Below are positions 8,054-18,233 of a stretch of 64,000 bases of DNA, piece after piece. The position numbers and the translations under genes were made by a program. Below the pieces are notes generated by a model, which was not told the DNA's origin, searched no databases, and was given only the letters and a program-made list of their open reading frames with translations. The DNA is from Phormidium tanganyikae FI6-MK23. Its GTDB lineage: Bacteria > Cyanobacteriota > Cyanobacteriia > Leptolyngbyales > Leptolyngbyaceae. Every line of letters begins with the position of its first letter. Positions within the stretch are counted from its first letter, which is position 1. The stretch spans positions 62,001 to 126,000 of the forward strand of contig JAHHHU010000014.1 of assembly GCA_019359175.1 (NCBI GenBank), written 5' to 3'.

Positions 8054-9331
8054 TTATACCAATGCCGGAACCTGGGCACTGAGATGGGGATAAAGCGGGA
8101 AGCGATCGCACAGTGCCGCAACGCGACGACGGCAATCTTGAGCCACGCTTTCATCTTCAGGACTGAGTAAGCGATCGGCAATGATATTCGCGATTTCGGT
8201 GAATTCTACTGCTCCCATACCGCGCGTGGTCATTGCAGGCGATCCGAGTCTCAGACCGCTCGTGACAAACGGAGATGCCGGATCAAACGGAACTGTGTTT
8301 TTGTTCGCGGTAATGTTGACTCCGCTAACAAGTTGATCCGCGACTTTTCCGGTCATGCTGATTGATCGCAAGTCCACTAACATCAAGTGATTGTCTGTTC
8401 CGTCAGAAACCAGCTTGAAGCCGCGATTTTGCAGTTGAGATGCCATTGTTCTTGCATTTTCGATCACTTGACCTGAATAAGTTTTAAACTCAGGTTTCAG
8501 CGCTTCTCCAAATGCCGCTGCTTTTCCAGCGATGACGTGCTCCAAAGGACCACCTTGGCTTCCTGGGAATACCGCTTTATCCAACTGCTTTCCGAGTTCA
8601 GCATCACGAGTGAGGATCAAGCCGCCTCTTGGCCCGCGTAGCGTTTTGTGAGTCGTGGTCGTAACCACATCACAGTAAGGGATTGGATTCGGATGATGCC
8701 CAGATGCCACTAATCCCGCAATGTGAGCGATGTCTGCTAGCAAGTACGCGCCGACTTCATCCGCGATCGCTCTAAATTTCTCAAAATCGATCACGCGCGG
8801 ATAAGCAGAGTAGCCACAAATCAAAAGCTTTGGACGATGTTCAAGCGCCAGATCGCGAATTTGATCAAAGTCTAAGCGCTCGGTCGTTTGATTCACGCCG
8901 TAGTGCTGCACCTTAAACCATTTGCCGGAGACGTTTACAGGCGATCCGTGGGTCAGGTGTCCACCGTGAGACAAATCCATCCCCATGATCGTGTCACCGG
9001 GCTGGAGCAGCGATAGAAACACAGCAAAGTTTGCTTGTGCGCCAGAGTGGGGCTGCACGTTGGCGTGTGCGGCTCCGAAGAGTTCTTTTGCTCGATCAAT
9101 AGCGAGTTGCTCCACGCGATCAACAAATTCACAGCCGCCGTAATAGCGTTTGGTCGGTAAACCTTCGGCATATTTGTTGGTCAGAACTGATCCTTGAGCT
9201 TCCATGACCGCAGGAGAGGTGAAGTTCTCACTGGCAATGAGTTCAAGGTGATCTCGCTGGCGTTGCAGTTCTTGCTGCATCATTTCGGCGAGAGCGGGAT
9301 CGGACTTGGCGAGAAAATCAGAATGCGTCAC
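8054..9331 (-). CDS. glyA: Serine hydroxymethyltransferase
   Basis: A 425-residue PLP enzyme interconverting serine and glycine with tetrahydrofolate, the main source of one-carbon units and a photorespiratory enzyme in cyanobacteria. Conserved motifs are [35 protein letters not shown] and the PLP-lysine site [16 protein letters not shown]. The full family length is present. It is monocistronic by spacing, with its own terminator. The glycine-cleavage genes gcvT and gcvH are elsewhere in the window (34.9-36.4 kb). Confidence 0.97.
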   Translation of the reverse strand: MTHSDFLAKSDPALAEMMQQELQRQRDHLELIASENFTSPAVMEAQGSVLTNKYAEGLPTKRYYGGCEFVDRVEQLAIDRAKELFGAAHANVQPHSGAQANFAVFLSLLQPGDTIMGMDLSHGGHLTHGSPVNVSGKWFKVQHYGVNQTTERLDFDQIRDLALEHRPKLLICGYSAYPRVIDFEKFRAIADEVGAYLLADIAHIAGLVASGHHPNPIPYCDVVTTTTHKTLRGPRGGLILTRDAELGKQLDKAVFPGSQGGPLEHVIAGKAAAFGEALKPEFKTYSGQVIENARTMASQLQNRGFKLVSDGTDNHLMLVDLRSISMTGKVADQLVSGVNITANKNTVPFDPASPFVTSGLRLGSPAMTTRGMGAVEFTEIANIIADRLLSPEDESVAQDCRRRVAALCDRFPLYPHLSAQVPALV

Positions 9332-9605
9332 AGTGCTTTTTCCTTTAGTTCATCGATCGGAGTTTCGTAATTTTGAGCGAGATTGAGCAAAGACGAGAAC
9401 GCAATCAAGGGTACAGCACTTTAAGACGACTCAACCACGAATTACGAATGGGGTATCCGGGATTTCTGATCATAACGCTCTTCGATCGAGACTTGAATTC
9501 AATGCGTAATTTTTTGCTGAAACTTTGAAAACATCAAAGCCATTGTGCTGTTACGTCCGATTGAAGATTAAAAATCTCCGGTGGAATGCGGTTAGGAGAT
9601 GAAGG

Positions 9606-11021
9606 ATGAAACCGACTCACGGTATACTCCCTCTCGTATTGAGCAATGAAAAACCTATGGTAGCGGTGGCAATTCTGGCGGCAGGTCGTGGAACGCGGAT
9701 GAAATCGGATTTACCCAAGGTGCTGCACCGTTTGGGCAGTCGATCGCTGATTGATCGAGTCTTAGGCAGCACAAGAGCGATCGCACCGTCGCGCCGATTG
9801 GTGATTGTGGGCTATCAGTCGGAGTTAGTGCGGGAGTCGTTGGCAAAGTATCCAGAGGCGATCGAGTTTGTCGAACAAGCCGAGCAACTGGGGACAGGAC
9901 ACGCGATTCAGCAATTAATCCCATTTCTCGAAGGGTTTGACGAGGATCTGATCGTGCTAAACGGCGATTTACCGCTATTGCGTCCTGAAACGCTGTCTTT
10001 GCTGTTAGAGACGCATCGGTCAAAAGGAAATGCCGCGACGCTTCTCACAGCTCATATGCCTGATCCAACGGGCTACGGGCGCGTATTTTGTGATGAAAAT
10101 CAGGTTTTGACCGCAATTGTTGAGGATCGTGATTGCACAATTGAACAAAAACAAAATCGTCGCATCAACGCAGGGGCATACTGTTTTCGCTGGAAAGATT
10201 TAGTTCAAGTGCTACCCAAACTGACCCCAAATAACAAACAGAAAGAGTATTACGTTACCGATGCTGTGAATTATTTTGATGCGGTTACGGTGGTTGATGT
10301 GCCCGATTATCAAGAAGTTTTGGGGATTAACGATCGCGCTCAACTCGCCCAAGCCTATTCAATTTTGCAAAGTCGGATTCGCGATCGCTGGATGAAAGAA
10401 GGCGTGACGATTATCGATCCTGTCAGTGTGACGATCGATGACACCGTGGAACTTGAACCGAATGTGACGATCGAGCCACAAACTCATTTGCGCGGAAATA
10501 CGGTGATTCGAGCGGGAAGCCGAATTGGTCCTGGAAGCCTGATCGAAAATAGTCAAATCGGGGAAAATGTCACGGTTCTGTTTTCGGTTGTCACAGGCAG
10601 CGTAATTCACTCGAATGCTCAAATTGGCCCATATTCTCATCTGCGAGAACCCGTCGAGATTGGTCAAGGTTGCCGAGTCGGGAATTTTGTCGAACTGAAA
10701 AACTCGAAGCTCGGCGAACGAACGAACGCGGCTCACTTGTCGTACTTAGGAAATGCCACGATCGGGAATCGCGTCAATATCGGAGCGGGAACGATCACGG
10801 TGAATTATGACGGGGTGAAAAAACATCCAACTACGATCGGCGATCGCACAAAAATTGGCTCAAACAATTGCTTGGTTGCACCGATTACAATTGGGGAAGA
10901 TGTCACGACTGCCGCTGGATCGACCATTACCGAAGACTTACCGAATGATTGTTTAGCGATCGCGCGTGCCCGTCAGGTGATCAAACCCGGCTGGCGTAGA
11001 AAGGAACAGCCGGAAGCCTAA
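9606..11021 (+). CDS. glmU: Bifunctional GlcNAc-1-P uridylyltransferase / GlcN-1-P acetyltransferase
   Basis: A 471-residue two-domain enzyme making UDP-GlcNAc for peptidoglycan and polysaccharide. Residues about 18-250 are the pyrophosphorylase ([34 protein letters not shown]). The C-terminal half is a left-handed beta-helix acetyltransferase ([23 protein letters not shown]). The ATG at 9606 has an AGGAG nearby. Family homology begins at [10 protein letters not shown] (9657), so the first 17 residues may be untranslated and 9657 the true start. Confidence 0.95.
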   Translation: MKPTHGILPLVLSNEKPMVAVAILAAGRGTRMKSDLPKVLHRLGSRSLIDRVLGSTRAIAPSRRLVIVGYQSELVRESLAKYPEAIEFVEQAEQLGTGHAIQQLIPFLEGFDEDLIVLNGDLPLLRPETLSLLLETHRSKGNAATLLTAHMPDPTGYGRVFCDENQVLTAIVEDRDCTIEQKQNRRINAGAYCFRWKDLVQVLPKLTPNNKQKEYYVTDAVNYFDAVTVVDVPDYQEVLGINDRAQLAQAYSILQSRIRDRWMKEGVTIIDPVSVTIDDTVELEPNVTIEPQTHLRGNTVIRAGSRIGPGSLIENSQIGENVTVLFSVVTGSVIHSNAQIGPYSHLREPVEIGQGCRVGNFVELKNSKLGERTNAAHLSYLGNATIGNRVNIGAGTITVNYDGVKKHPTTIGDRTKIGSNNCLVAPITIGEDVTTAAGSTITEDLPNDCLAIARARQVIKPGWRRKEQPEA

Positions 11022-11120
11022 AGTCATCCATTTCTGACAATTCGCGATCGTAGTTCCAAAAATGCACCGATTTCCCTGAAAATAGTATTCGTAAATACAG
11101 TTTTTTGAAGGGGGATCGAG

Positions 11121-11453
11121 ATGCGTTTACTACATTTGCCCTCATTGATGTTGAGTCTTGCCCTTGTGGGAAGTCCAAACGCGATCGCGACTCAACCCGA
11201 TCAGAGCGTCCAACATTTGACTTGTACAAAAGATCCACAAGGGCTGATGTGTACGATCGACGAAACTCAGAAAACTGTTTCGATCAACGCTCCCACCTCC
11301 GCTCAGCTCGAACAGCTTTCCAATGAGCTAATTGCGGTGATGTTCATCGGATTACCGATCGCGTTAGTTCTTGTGGTGATTCTGCATGATAAGCAAGATA
11401 TCGATCGAAAAAAGCGGCGAGAACAATTAGAGAAAATTTGGCAACAAAGCTAA
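11121..11453 (+). CDS. Small exported/membrane protein of unknown function
   Basis: This 110-residue protein has a signal peptide (LLHLPSLMLSLALVGSPNAIA), a short periplasmic part with two cysteines (LTCTKDPQGLMCTIDE), a membrane span (AVMFIGLPIALVLVVIL) and a basic cytoplasmic tail (DRKKRREQLEKIW). GGGGGA precedes the ATG at Shine-Dalgarno distance. I do not recognise a family. It is closed by a strong bidirectional terminator. Confidence 0.75.
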   Translation: MRLLHLPSLMLSLALVGSPNAIATQPDQSVQHLTCTKDPQGLMCTIDETQKTVSINAPTSAQLEQLSNELIAVMFIGLPIALVLVVILHDKQDIDRKKRREQLEKIWQQS

Positions 11454-11456
11454 ACA

Positions 11457-11500
11457 AAAGCGCTACAGTCGCATTCTTTTCCTGCTACCGTAGCGCTTTT
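11457..11500. terminator. Bidirectional terminator
   Basis: AAAAGCGCTAC (11457-11467) and GTAGCGCTTTT (11490-11500) form a perfect 11-bp stem, with A/T runs on both outer sides. It separates the small membrane protein gene from the convergent response-regulator gene. Confidence 0.88.
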
Positions 11501-11526
11501 AAAATTCGCCCAAATCCAAAATCGCT

Positions 11527-12069
11527 TTACTTCATCTTCTGTTTCACAAAATTCAGGAGCTGACCCATTTGCTTCTTCAAGCCATCAATTTCAGCCTGCA
11601 TTTTCGCGATTTTCTGATTTAACGCCTCGATCTCACCCGCATCCGCCGAACTTGTCGTAACAGGAGCCGGAGTCGCGATCGCAGCAGGTCGTCGCTTCGC
11701 CTTCGTCATTGCCAATTTGATCGCATCGATCAAACCCTTTTGATCAAACGGCTTCTGCACAAACTCAAAATACTCAAACGGCTCTTGTAACTTCTCTGCC
11801 ACTTCTTCCTTACGCCCTGACATCAGCACCAAAGGAATCGTTTGCAGTTCGGCATTGCTTTGAATCTGCTGATACACTTCCCAACCGCTCATCCGGGGAA
11901 GCAAGAAATCTAGCATAATCAGCGTCGGACGCTCCTGCCGAATCAAATTGATTCCTTGCAACCCATCCTTCGCTTCCAACACTTCAAAATTACCTTTCGG
12001 CAACATATCGCGCACCATGTTCCGAATCACGGCGCTATCATCGATAACTATGACTTTGTGACTTGCCAC
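11527..12069 (-). CDS. Response regulator, receiver domain with C-terminal coiled coil
   Basis: A 180-residue protein. Residues 5-125 are a CheY-like receiver with acidic pocket Asp10/Asp11, phospho-acceptor Asp54 (MLDFLLPRMSG), Ser84 and Lys106 (VQKPF). After an Ala/Pro linker, residues about 145-180 form a coiled coil (EIEALNQKIAKMQAEIDGLK). No DNA-binding output domain is present, so it probably acts by protein contact or multimerisation. No kinase is adjacent. Which pathway it serves is unknown. Confidence 0.9.
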   Translation of the reverse strand: MASHKVIVIDDSAVIRNMVRDMLPKGNFEVLEAKDGLQGINLIRQERPTLIMLDFLLPRMSGWEVYQQIQSNAELQTIPLVLMSGRKEEVAEKLQEPFEYFEFVQKPFDQKGLIDAIKLAMTKAKRRPAAIATPAPVTTSSADAGEIEALNQKIAKMQAEIDGLKKQMGQLLNFVKQKMK

Positions 12070-12362
12070 AACTGAACTCCTCTAGGGTGATCTGGAAAAT
12101 CGCAATTGAATCGGTTAGGACTCGCCGGAAAACGATGCGACAGAAAAACTGCACTCCTGACTGAACCATTCAACAGGAACAAGGATTCCGCGACGTACAT
12201 CCGTGCTAAATGTTACTCAATTCAGCGAAATACGGACGACGTTAGCGTTCAACTCCAGTCGGTTTCTCCCCTTATAATGATGAATGGGTAAAGAAACTTC
12301 ATACTTTCTGCTTCCGGCTTGCGACAATCTTCATCGAACTGACCCCTAGCATTCCCTCGTTT

Positions 12363-13289
12363 ATGTCATCCCAAACGAATCGATCTGTAATTTCTGAGCG
12401 TCGCGCGATCGTATCTGCCATGCCCGACTGGTTACGCCGCTCGATCGGAAACGCCAGCGAGATTTCGACGGTGCAGCAAATCATTAAGCAGCGGCAGATT
12501 CACACGATTTGCGAAGAAGGACGCTGCCCAAATCGCGGAGAATGCTACGCCCAGAAAACGGCGACTTTTTTACTCATGGGCCCGACTTGTACGCGATCGT
12601 GTGCCTTCTGCCAAGTGGATAAAGGACACGCACCCATGCCGCTCGATGCCGATGAGCCGCAAAAAGTCGCTGAATCGGTGAAGCTTTTGGGATTGCGTTA
12701 CGTGGTACTGACCTCGGTGGCGCGGGATGATTTGGCAGATCAGGGAGCAGGTTGGTTTGCGGAAACGATGCGGCAGATTCGCGCGTTAAAGCCAGAAACT
12801 CAGATCGAAGTGTTGACCCCGGATTTTTGGGGTGGGCGGCAAGACGGCATTTCACCCGAAACTTTACAGCAGCAGCGAATCGCAACGATCGTCTCTGAAA
12901 GCCCCGCTTGCTACAATCACAACATTGAGACGGTGAAGCGGTTACAGGCTCCGGTACGACGCGGCGCGAAGTACGATCGAACCCTCCAAGTTCTACAAAC
13001 CGTTAAAGATCTAAACTCGACGATTCCGACGAAATCCGGCTTGATGTTGGGACACGGCGAAACAGAAGCCGAAGTGATTGAAACCTTAAAAGATTTGAGA
13101 GCGGTAAACTGCGATCGCGTTACTCTCGGTCAATATATGCGCCCGTCGTTAGAGCATCTTCCCGTACAGAAATATTGGCATCCCGATGAATTTGAGCAGT
13201 TGGGAACGATCGCGAAAGAGCTTGGATTTTCTCATGTGCGATCGGCTCCCTTGGTACGCAGTTCATATCACGCAGGTGAAGAATCGTAG
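12363..13289 (+). CDS. lipA: Lipoyl synthase
   Basis: A 308-residue radical-SAM enzyme inserting two sulfurs into octanoyl groups on lipoyl domains. The auxiliary cluster cysteines Cys50, Cys55 and Cys61 ([12 protein letters not shown]) and the radical-SAM cluster Cys76, Cys80 and Cys83 (CTRSCAFC) are all present. The C-terminal SSYHAGE motif is intact. A likely client in the window is GcvH (36.05 kb), whose lipoyl lysine is visible. The gene is monocistronic by spacing. Confidence 0.96.
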   Translation: MSSQTNRSVISERRAIVSAMPDWLRRSIGNASEISTVQQIIKQRQIHTICEEGRCPNRGECYAQKTATFLLMGPTCTRSCAFCQVDKGHAPMPLDADEPQKVAESVKLLGLRYVVLTSVARDDLADQGAGWFAETMRQIRALKPETQIEVLTPDFWGGRQDGISPETLQQQRIATIVSESPACYNHNIETVKRLQAPVRRGAKYDRTLQVLQTVKDLNSTIPTKSGLMLGHGETEAEVIETLKDLRAVNCDRVTLGQYMRPSLEHLPVQKYWHPDEFEQLGTIAKELGFSHVRSAPLVRSSYHAGEES

Positions 13290-13756
13290 ACAACTGAACG
13301 AATCCCTACCATTTGGTAGATGTGGTAGACCGTAAGCGATTTTAGGCTGGTTAATAGCTGTACGATCGCTCTAGATTGTCGCTCCCCAGCAAAGCTCTAC
13401 TTGCCGCAAAGATTCAGGGTGTCTTAGTAGGTTTTGCATCGCTCGTAGAATGGGGAAGCTGCAAATAGGCGAGCGCGTTCAAGCGGTACACCGCATAATG
13501 GTATTTCCACCCGCCCTATTGTGTGCGGGGTGCGATTTGACTACTCAGATTTGACTTGTATAGTTCCAACGACATAACTTCTGTTAGTGTTTTGATCCTT
13601 CGCAGGATCGATGCTAGTTTTGCATTAAAATTTTTACACTGAGCGGAAAGTAAAAGTCTCGCTCCTCATGGCTCCCTTGGCAGACTTAGTTTGCGGCAAG
13701 ATCGCAGTGAGTGCGCCAGGGCGTTGCATACAGTCCTTTCACAGAGTCAGCTTTAG
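13290..13756 (+). other. 467-bp gene-free leader region
   Basis: No protein frame in this stretch is convincing. It holds small hairpins (CTACCATTTGGTAG near 13309; GCGGTACACCGC near 13484) and leads into the PEP-CTERM gene. It may be a long 5' leader or hold a small RNA. I found none of the conserved blocks of RNase P RNA, tmRNA or the common riboswitches. Confidence 0.4.
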
Positions 13757-14827
13757 ATGGTGCCAGAAGAAAGTCCTACTTCAAGGAAGTGTGTGAGGAG
13801 ACAGCCTACATCCTGCTGTACTCCAACGGAGAACCTGAAACAATCCCGGCGTGATCATCGTTTTTCAGCGATCGCATTCACCCTCTCGATCGGTTGGTTG
13901 ACGAGTAGTTTAGCGCTACCTGCACGAGCGGCAGATTTATCGATCGGAAACGAAGGCATTCGGGTCAACCGAGAGGCAACCTTGGAATCCGAGTTTGTTG
14001 AATCCCACGGGGCATACCAATCGACCTTTGGGGTGGTCAATCTGACCACCAAGGAGAGAACGCCCCTCCTGGTGGAAACTAAGCCGTCGGACAGCCCAAA
14101 CACAATTTTTCGTCCCTCGACCAAAATTGATGATGCTGGTACTCCGCTGGACTTTCCAGGCAGTCCTGGAAATGCAGTTCCCCAACCCACAGGTCAGTAT
14201 AAGTTTCAGCCAAATAACGATTATGTCTTCTATCTAGAGTCTTCCTTTAACGGAAGACCGACTGGCATCCTGTACTCCACCGATCGCTTAAATCCGAATG
14301 CGGAACAGCACGTTAAGTTCACGGGCAACATTAATAGCTTGTGCCAAACGGGTGGGATGCAGATCGGATGGGATGATACTGGGTCGAGAATTGTGCGCGA
14401 TCGTCCAGCGCAAGACCGCGACTTCGATGATTTTATTGTGCGGCTTCGAGATACTGCCTGCCCTGTTGGAGGAACAGGTGAACCCCCACCTGTCGTTTCG
14501 CCTGTTTCGCCGGGAACTCCGGTCGGTCAATTACCCCCTACTGCCCCTCCTGGTGGCGGTGGATCGTTCCTGTTTCCTGCGTTGCTGGGTGCAGGTGCGA
14601 TCGCAGGATTAGCGTTTGGGCTAAGTGGTAATGGAGACGATAGCGGCGGTGGTTCTGCGATCGGTGGTGGAACAGGTGGTGGAACAGGTGGTGGAACAGG
14701 TGGTGGCGGTGGCGGTGGTGCGCCAGAGCCAATTCCCGAACCCCTGACGATTCTTGGGTCTAGTGCAGCAGTTGGATTTGCGGCACTGATGCAGCGTCGT
14801 CGATCGAAGAAAAAGAAGAAAGATTAA
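13757..14827 (+). CDS. PEP-CTERM-sorted secreted protein
   Basis: 356 residues. A long basic N-region precedes a signal peptide (AIAFTLSIGWLTSSLALPARAA, residues about 38-58). The mature domain has a calcium-binding-like segment (QDRDFDDFIVRLRDTACP, DUF4114-like). A Pro-rich linker, a hydrophobic stretch and a glycine-rich spacer with a GGGT repeat follow. The C-terminus is a PEP-CTERM tag (PEPLTILGSSAAVGFAALM then QRRRSKKKKKD), recognised by exosortase and linked to surface polysaccharide. The start is uncertain: the first 30 residues look non-coding in style, and a GTG at 13793 is an alternative. Confidence 0.8.
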   Translation: MVPEESPTSRKCVRRQPTSCCTPTENLKQSRRDHRFSAIAFTLSIGWLTSSLALPARAADLSIGNEGIRVNREATLESEFVESHGAYQSTFGVVNLTTKERTPLLVETKPSDSPNTIFRPSTKIDDAGTPLDFPGSPGNAVPQPTGQYKFQPNNDYVFYLESSFNGRPTGILYSTDRLNPNAEQHVKFTGNINSLCQTGGMQIGWDDTGSRIVRDRPAQDRDFDDFIVRLRDTACPVGGTGEPPPVVSPVSPGTPVGQLPPTAPPGGGGSFLFPALLGAGAIAGLAFGLSGNGDDSGGGSAIGGGTGGGTGGGTGGGGGGGAPEPIPEPLTILGSSAAVGFAALMQRRRSKKKKKD

Positions 14828-14846
14828 CGATAAGCTCAATTGCAGA

Positions 14847-14878
14847 TGCCTCTTCTAGTTCAGAAGAGGCATTTTTTT
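14847..14878 (+). terminator. Rho-independent terminator after the PEP-CTERM gene
   Basis: TGCCTCTTCT (14847-14856) pairs with AGAAGAGGCA (14862-14871) and is followed by seven T residues, 20 bases past the stop codon. Confidence 0.93.
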
Positions 14879-14994
14879 CATGCCGGAACCTCGATCGCCC
14901 AATATCATGTCCAAGATAGAAGAAAAGAAGAGCCAAACCTGAATAGCTTATTTCAGGAGCGAGTTTTGATTTTAGCGATCGTAGGTTAAATAGA

Positions 14995-16137
14995 ATGTTT
15001 TGGGTTGAAATGGTGTTGGTGATCCTGGTTTTGGGGTCGATTGTGTTTTACTGCGCTTGTGCTTGGTTTACTTACCAATTCTTTTCGACAACTTCATCTC
15101 AGGAAACTTCTAGCAAGGAGCCTGTATCGGTTTTGGTGCCGATTTGCGGACTGGATGAAGGCGCGATCGAAAACTGGTCTTCGCTCTGTACTCAGGACTA
15201 TCCCTGTTACGAAGTTCTATTTGGTGTAGTTGATCAAAACGATCCTGCGGTTCCGGTTTTACACGAACTGCAAGCGCGATTTCTCGATCGAGTTCAAGTT
15301 TTCGTCGGGCTTCCGCCGCGTGGAATTAACCATAAAGACAGCACTCTCAGCTACCTGCTAGAAAAAACGAAGTACGAGATTTTAATTTTTGCAGATAGCG
15401 ATATTCGAGTCTCACCGAACTATATTCAAACTGTGACCGCACCGCTCGATCGTGTAGATGTGATTACCTGCGCCTATATTGCTCATGATCCGCACTTCTT
15501 CGCCTCGGCTGTCGCTTCATTAGGACGATGCTGCGATTTTATTCCGAGTGCTTTGATTGCGCGGGCGCTCGATCGAGGGTTACAGTTTGCGATCGGAGTG
15601 ACGATCGCGGTTCGCAAAACAACTTTGATGAGTTTCGGTGGGCTACATCTCAATCGAATCGGCTCTGACCACAATCTGGGAAAACGCGCTGCAAAGGCGG
15701 GATACCGAGTTGAGCTTTCTCAGCTTGTTTTAGAGTCCGATACAGGCAGAGAAACGATTCGTGATTTGTTTCAGCGAGAATTGCGATGGTCGAGAACAAT
15801 TCGATTTAATAAAGGTGCTATTTACTACAGCATGATCTTTTGCTACGGAACAGTGTTTTGTCTTCCATTGCTTTTGATTTCTAATTTCTCTATTTGGGCG
15901 ATCGCGCTTTCAGTTCTAACTTATGTGATTCGCTATACACAATCCTCGATCGCGATATTCAGCATGAATAGTCCTAACCTATTGCGTTGGCTGTGGGCAT
16001 TACCGTTTCGAGATGGATTGAGCTTTGTGATTTGGGTGCTTGGCGGTGTTGGGCGAGAAGCCTACTGGCGCGGGCGACGACTGCGGATCGAAGGAGATGG
16101 ACTGATTCGGCAAGTTGATACACCCGATCACCTTTGA
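14995..16137 (+). CDS. GT21-type glycosyltransferase (ceramide glucosyltransferase / HpnI-like)
   Basis: A 380-residue membrane glycosyltransferase. It has an N-terminal span (VLVILVLGSIVFYCACAWF), a GT-A domain with VSVLVPICGLDEG, the DXD-like ILIFADSDIRVSPNYI, IGSDHNLGKRAAKAGY and the processive-type RELRWSRT motif, then C-terminal spans from about residue 280. Family members glycosylate ceramide or hopanoid head groups (HpnI adds GlcNAc to bacteriohopanetetrol). No other hopanoid gene is adjacent, so the lipid acceptor is unknown. Confidence 0.82.
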   Translation: MFWVEMVLVILVLGSIVFYCACAWFTYQFFSTTSSQETSSKEPVSVLVPICGLDEGAIENWSSLCTQDYPCYEVLFGVVDQNDPAVPVLHELQARFLDRVQVFVGLPPRGINHKDSTLSYLLEKTKYEILIFADSDIRVSPNYIQTVTAPLDRVDVITCAYIAHDPHFFASAVASLGRCCDFIPSALIARALDRGLQFAIGVTIAVRKTTLMSFGGLHLNRIGSDHNLGKRAAKAGYRVELSQLVLESDTGRETIRDLFQRELRWSRTIRFNKGAIYYSMIFCYGTVFCLPLLLISNFSIWAIALSVLTYVIRYTQSSIAIFSMNSPNLLRWLWALPFRDGLSFVIWVLGGVGREAYWRGRRLRIEGDGLIRQVDTPDHL

Positions 16138-16224
16138 AGCTTTCATCAAGAACGGGGAATTTTGATCGATTCCACGATCGCTCTGTGTTAGAAATTAAGC
16201 CATATCTCAGCTAGGAAATGTGCA

Positions 16225-16890
16225 ATGTTTGGCTTAACGAAGTCGCGATCGATCATTTTTGGAGTATCTGGAATCGTTTTGACAGGCGCATTTATCACGC
16301 TTGCAAATCAAGCAAAGGCACAACGCCTGATCGCTCAAGCCCCTCCTGCGCCACCGATTACTCCCGCTGTTCCGATCCCACCCCTGTTGCCTGATGTATT
16401 CAACACCCCCAGCCAGATTGGGATTCCCGCCATGCCCTCGGTAGTGACTCCGAGAGCGCCGCGCCCAGTTCGACCGACTCGCCGCATTCCGATCGAGCCT
16501 GTGCCGATGCCCGGAGAGTTCCGCCCCCCGCTTCCCCCACTACAAGCAACACCAGATCTCCGCACGATGCCTGGGTCTGAAGCAAGTATCTTGAGCGGCA
16601 TTTCGGGCATCGTGATGTTTACCCCCATCTGTTCTGTTACGGCTCCTGCTAGCACCTGCGTGGCTCGTCCGTATGTTGGAACGCTAAAGATTTCAACCGC
16701 CGCCCGCGATCGAGTTATTCGACTCAATGCAGACGAGCAAGGATCTTTCCGACTGCGCTTGGCTCCAGGAATGTACGTCGTTGAACCGGATGCGCCTAAT
16801 TTCCCGATTGGGACAGGTCAATCGGTTAGCGTCGTGAGCAGCGTCATGCGACAGATGGAATTTAATTTCCAGGGAACAGCTCCACGTTAG
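16225..16890 (+). CDS. Exported proline-rich protein with a carboxypeptidase-regulatory-like tail
   Basis: 221 residues. A signal peptide (IIFGVSGIVLTGAFITLANQAKA) is followed by a long Pro-rich region (residues 35-120; PAPPITPAVPIPPLLP). A C-terminal beta-rich domain (ISGIVMFTPICS, VGTLKISTAARDRVIRLNADEQGSFRLRLAPGMYVVEP) resembles carboxypeptidase regulatory/transthyretin-like folds. Two Cys residues flank a loop in that domain. The substrate and role are unknown; an envelope location is inferred from the signal peptide. Its stop overlaps the stop of the convergent PPOX gene by four bases. Confidence 0.75.
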   Translation: MFGLTKSRSIIFGVSGIVLTGAFITLANQAKAQRLIAQAPPAPPITPAVPIPPLLPDVFNTPSQIGIPAMPSVVTPRAPRPVRPTRRIPIEPVPMPGEFRPPLPPLQATPDLRTMPGSEASILSGISGIVMFTPICSVTAPASTCVARPYVGTLKISTAARDRVIRLNADEQGSFRLRLAPGMYVVEPDAPNFPIGTGQSVSVVSSVMRQMEFNFQGTAPR

Positions 16891-17465
16891 GGGTTCACCT
16901 CTTCGATCTTCCAAGTATCTTCCTCTAGATGATACTGATGGCGATTTTGAGGTTCGCCGCGTAGCTCCAGGTGATCCACTTCGACCGGATCGAGTAGAAG
17001 TAAACAAAACTGCTCAAGTGGATCACTCTGGCTCGGTGCTGGAGGTGAAAAGGTTTCAGATGCAGCGCGAGGTTGTCCCGGGTGTGCCCAAGCAAACTGA
17101 GTTCTGGCACTTTCAGATAATTCTTGCCATATCAGTTTTCGTGCTTTTTGTAGAGACTCATCTGGATTTGTACGATCGATTAAACTCAACTTCCCCGCAA
17201 TCCGAAACTGTTCGTGCGTATTCGGAAAGTACCAGCAGACCTCCGCCCAAGGACAGTATTCAATTTGCTTTGGTTTTTCACTCCGATTGTCGCTGACAAA
17301 TTTAAGCTGATTCATGTCATTGAGAAAACCACGAAACACGATCGTGCGATTTGCAGGTTTTCCATTCGGGCGGACGGTTGCAAGCTGAACATATCGTGCG
17401 TAGGGCAGAGAGCGATTGCGATGAAGGGCACGAGCGAGAATAGAACGCCAAGGAGCTAGGGACAT
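16887..17465 (-). CDS. PPOX-class FMN-dependent protein, alr4036 family
   Basis: 192 residues of the pyridoxamine-phosphate-oxidase fold in the form found in cyanobacteria. Conserved segments are PWRSILARALHRNRSLPYARYVQLATV, RTIVFRGF, DNRSEKPKQI and AEVCWYFPNTHEQFRIAGKL, ending with the DHLELRGEPQNR region. The natural substrate is unknown. The frame is open 45 codons further upstream, but homology begins at MSLAPWRSIL, so I start at 17465. It is divergent from the lipase gene with a 66-base shared promoter region. Confidence 0.88.
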   Translation of the reverse strand: MSLAPWRSILARALHRNRSLPYARYVQLATVRPNGKPANRTIVFRGFLNDMNQLKFVSDNRSEKPKQIEYCPWAEVCWYFPNTHEQFRIAGKLSLIDRTNPDESLQKARKLIWQELSESARTQFAWAHPGQPRAASETFSPPAPSQSDPLEQFCLLLLDPVEVDHLELRGEPQNRHQYHLEEDTWKIEEVNP

Positions 17466-17531
17466 AAGAGGCAAAGTTCGACCGATAAAATGCTTTAAGA
17501 TCCTACATGAACCGTTTCTTTTCTTTGCATT

Positions 17532-18233
17532 ATGGCGCTGCCGACTGTAATTTTGCCAGGGTATCTTGCAAGTGCGATCGACTATCGCGAGATGCAGCAA
17601 ACCTTGATCGATTTCGGAATTCCAGCGGTGACAGTTCCACTCGTAAAGCGTGATTGGCTCCCAACATTGGGCGGTCGATCGGTATTGCCTATTTTAGAAG
17701 CGCTCGATCGAACCGTTCAACAGGTTCGGCAAACTTACGATACCGAGAAAATTAATCTTGTCGGGCACTCAGCAGGCGGATGGATCTCGCGAATCTATTT
17801 AGGTGAAAAAGCTTATGACGTGCATGGTGTGATCAGCGATCGGACTTACGTTTGGCAAGCGCATCAATTTGTTTCAGCTTTGATCACACTAGGAACACCG
17901 CAAACGAGCTACGAGCGCTGGACATTAAAGAATTTGAACTTCGTAAATTTTACTTATCCCGGTGCGTTTTATCCGGAGGTGAAATATGTGTGTGTGGCGG
18001 GAAAATCGATTTTTGGGGCGCGCCGGATTGGGAACTGGTTGGCGTATAGCAGCTATCAGCTTACAGGGGGGCGGGGTGATGCTTGGGGTGATGGCATTAC
18101 GCCGATTGAAGCCGCTCACCTAGAAGGGGCAGAAAATCTGGTTTATGAAGGAGTGAGTCATTCTCCTCGATCGACGGGGAAATGGTACGGTTCCGCTGAA
18201 GTTGTCAAACAGTGGGCAACGCATCTAGAATGA
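17532..18233 (+). CDS. Alpha/beta hydrolase (lipase-like)
   Basis: A 233-residue alpha/beta hydrolase with oxyanion/N-terminal VILPGYLAS, nucleophile elbow GHSAGG (Ser about 81), a possible acid in DAWGDGITPIEAAHLEGA and a late His in YEGVSHSPRS. It resembles PGAP1/lipase-type esterases. No signal peptide, so it is probably cytoplasmic or membrane-associated. The substrate is not predictable. Its stop codon lies within the left arm of the bidirectional terminator that follows. Confidence 0.85.
   Translation: MALPTVILPGYLASAIDYREMQQTLIDFGIPAVTVPLVKRDWLPTLGGRSVLPILEALDRTVQQVRQTYDTEKINLVGHSAGGWISRIYLGEKAYDVHGVISDRTYVWQAHQFVSALITLGTPQTSYERWTLKNLNFVNFTYPGAFYPEVKYVCVAGKSIFGARRIGNWLAYSSYQLTGGRGDAWGDGITPIEAAHLEGAENLVYEGVSHSPRSTGKWYGSAEVVKQWATHLE

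Noticed and set aside
13290-13756. RNase P RNA, tmRNA or 6S RNA
   Set aside because: None of their conserved blocks could be recognised; only small hairpins are visible.
14538-14839. His-rich minus-strand frames
   Set aside because: They are the reverse reading of the glycine-repeat and basic tail of the PEP-CTERM gene.
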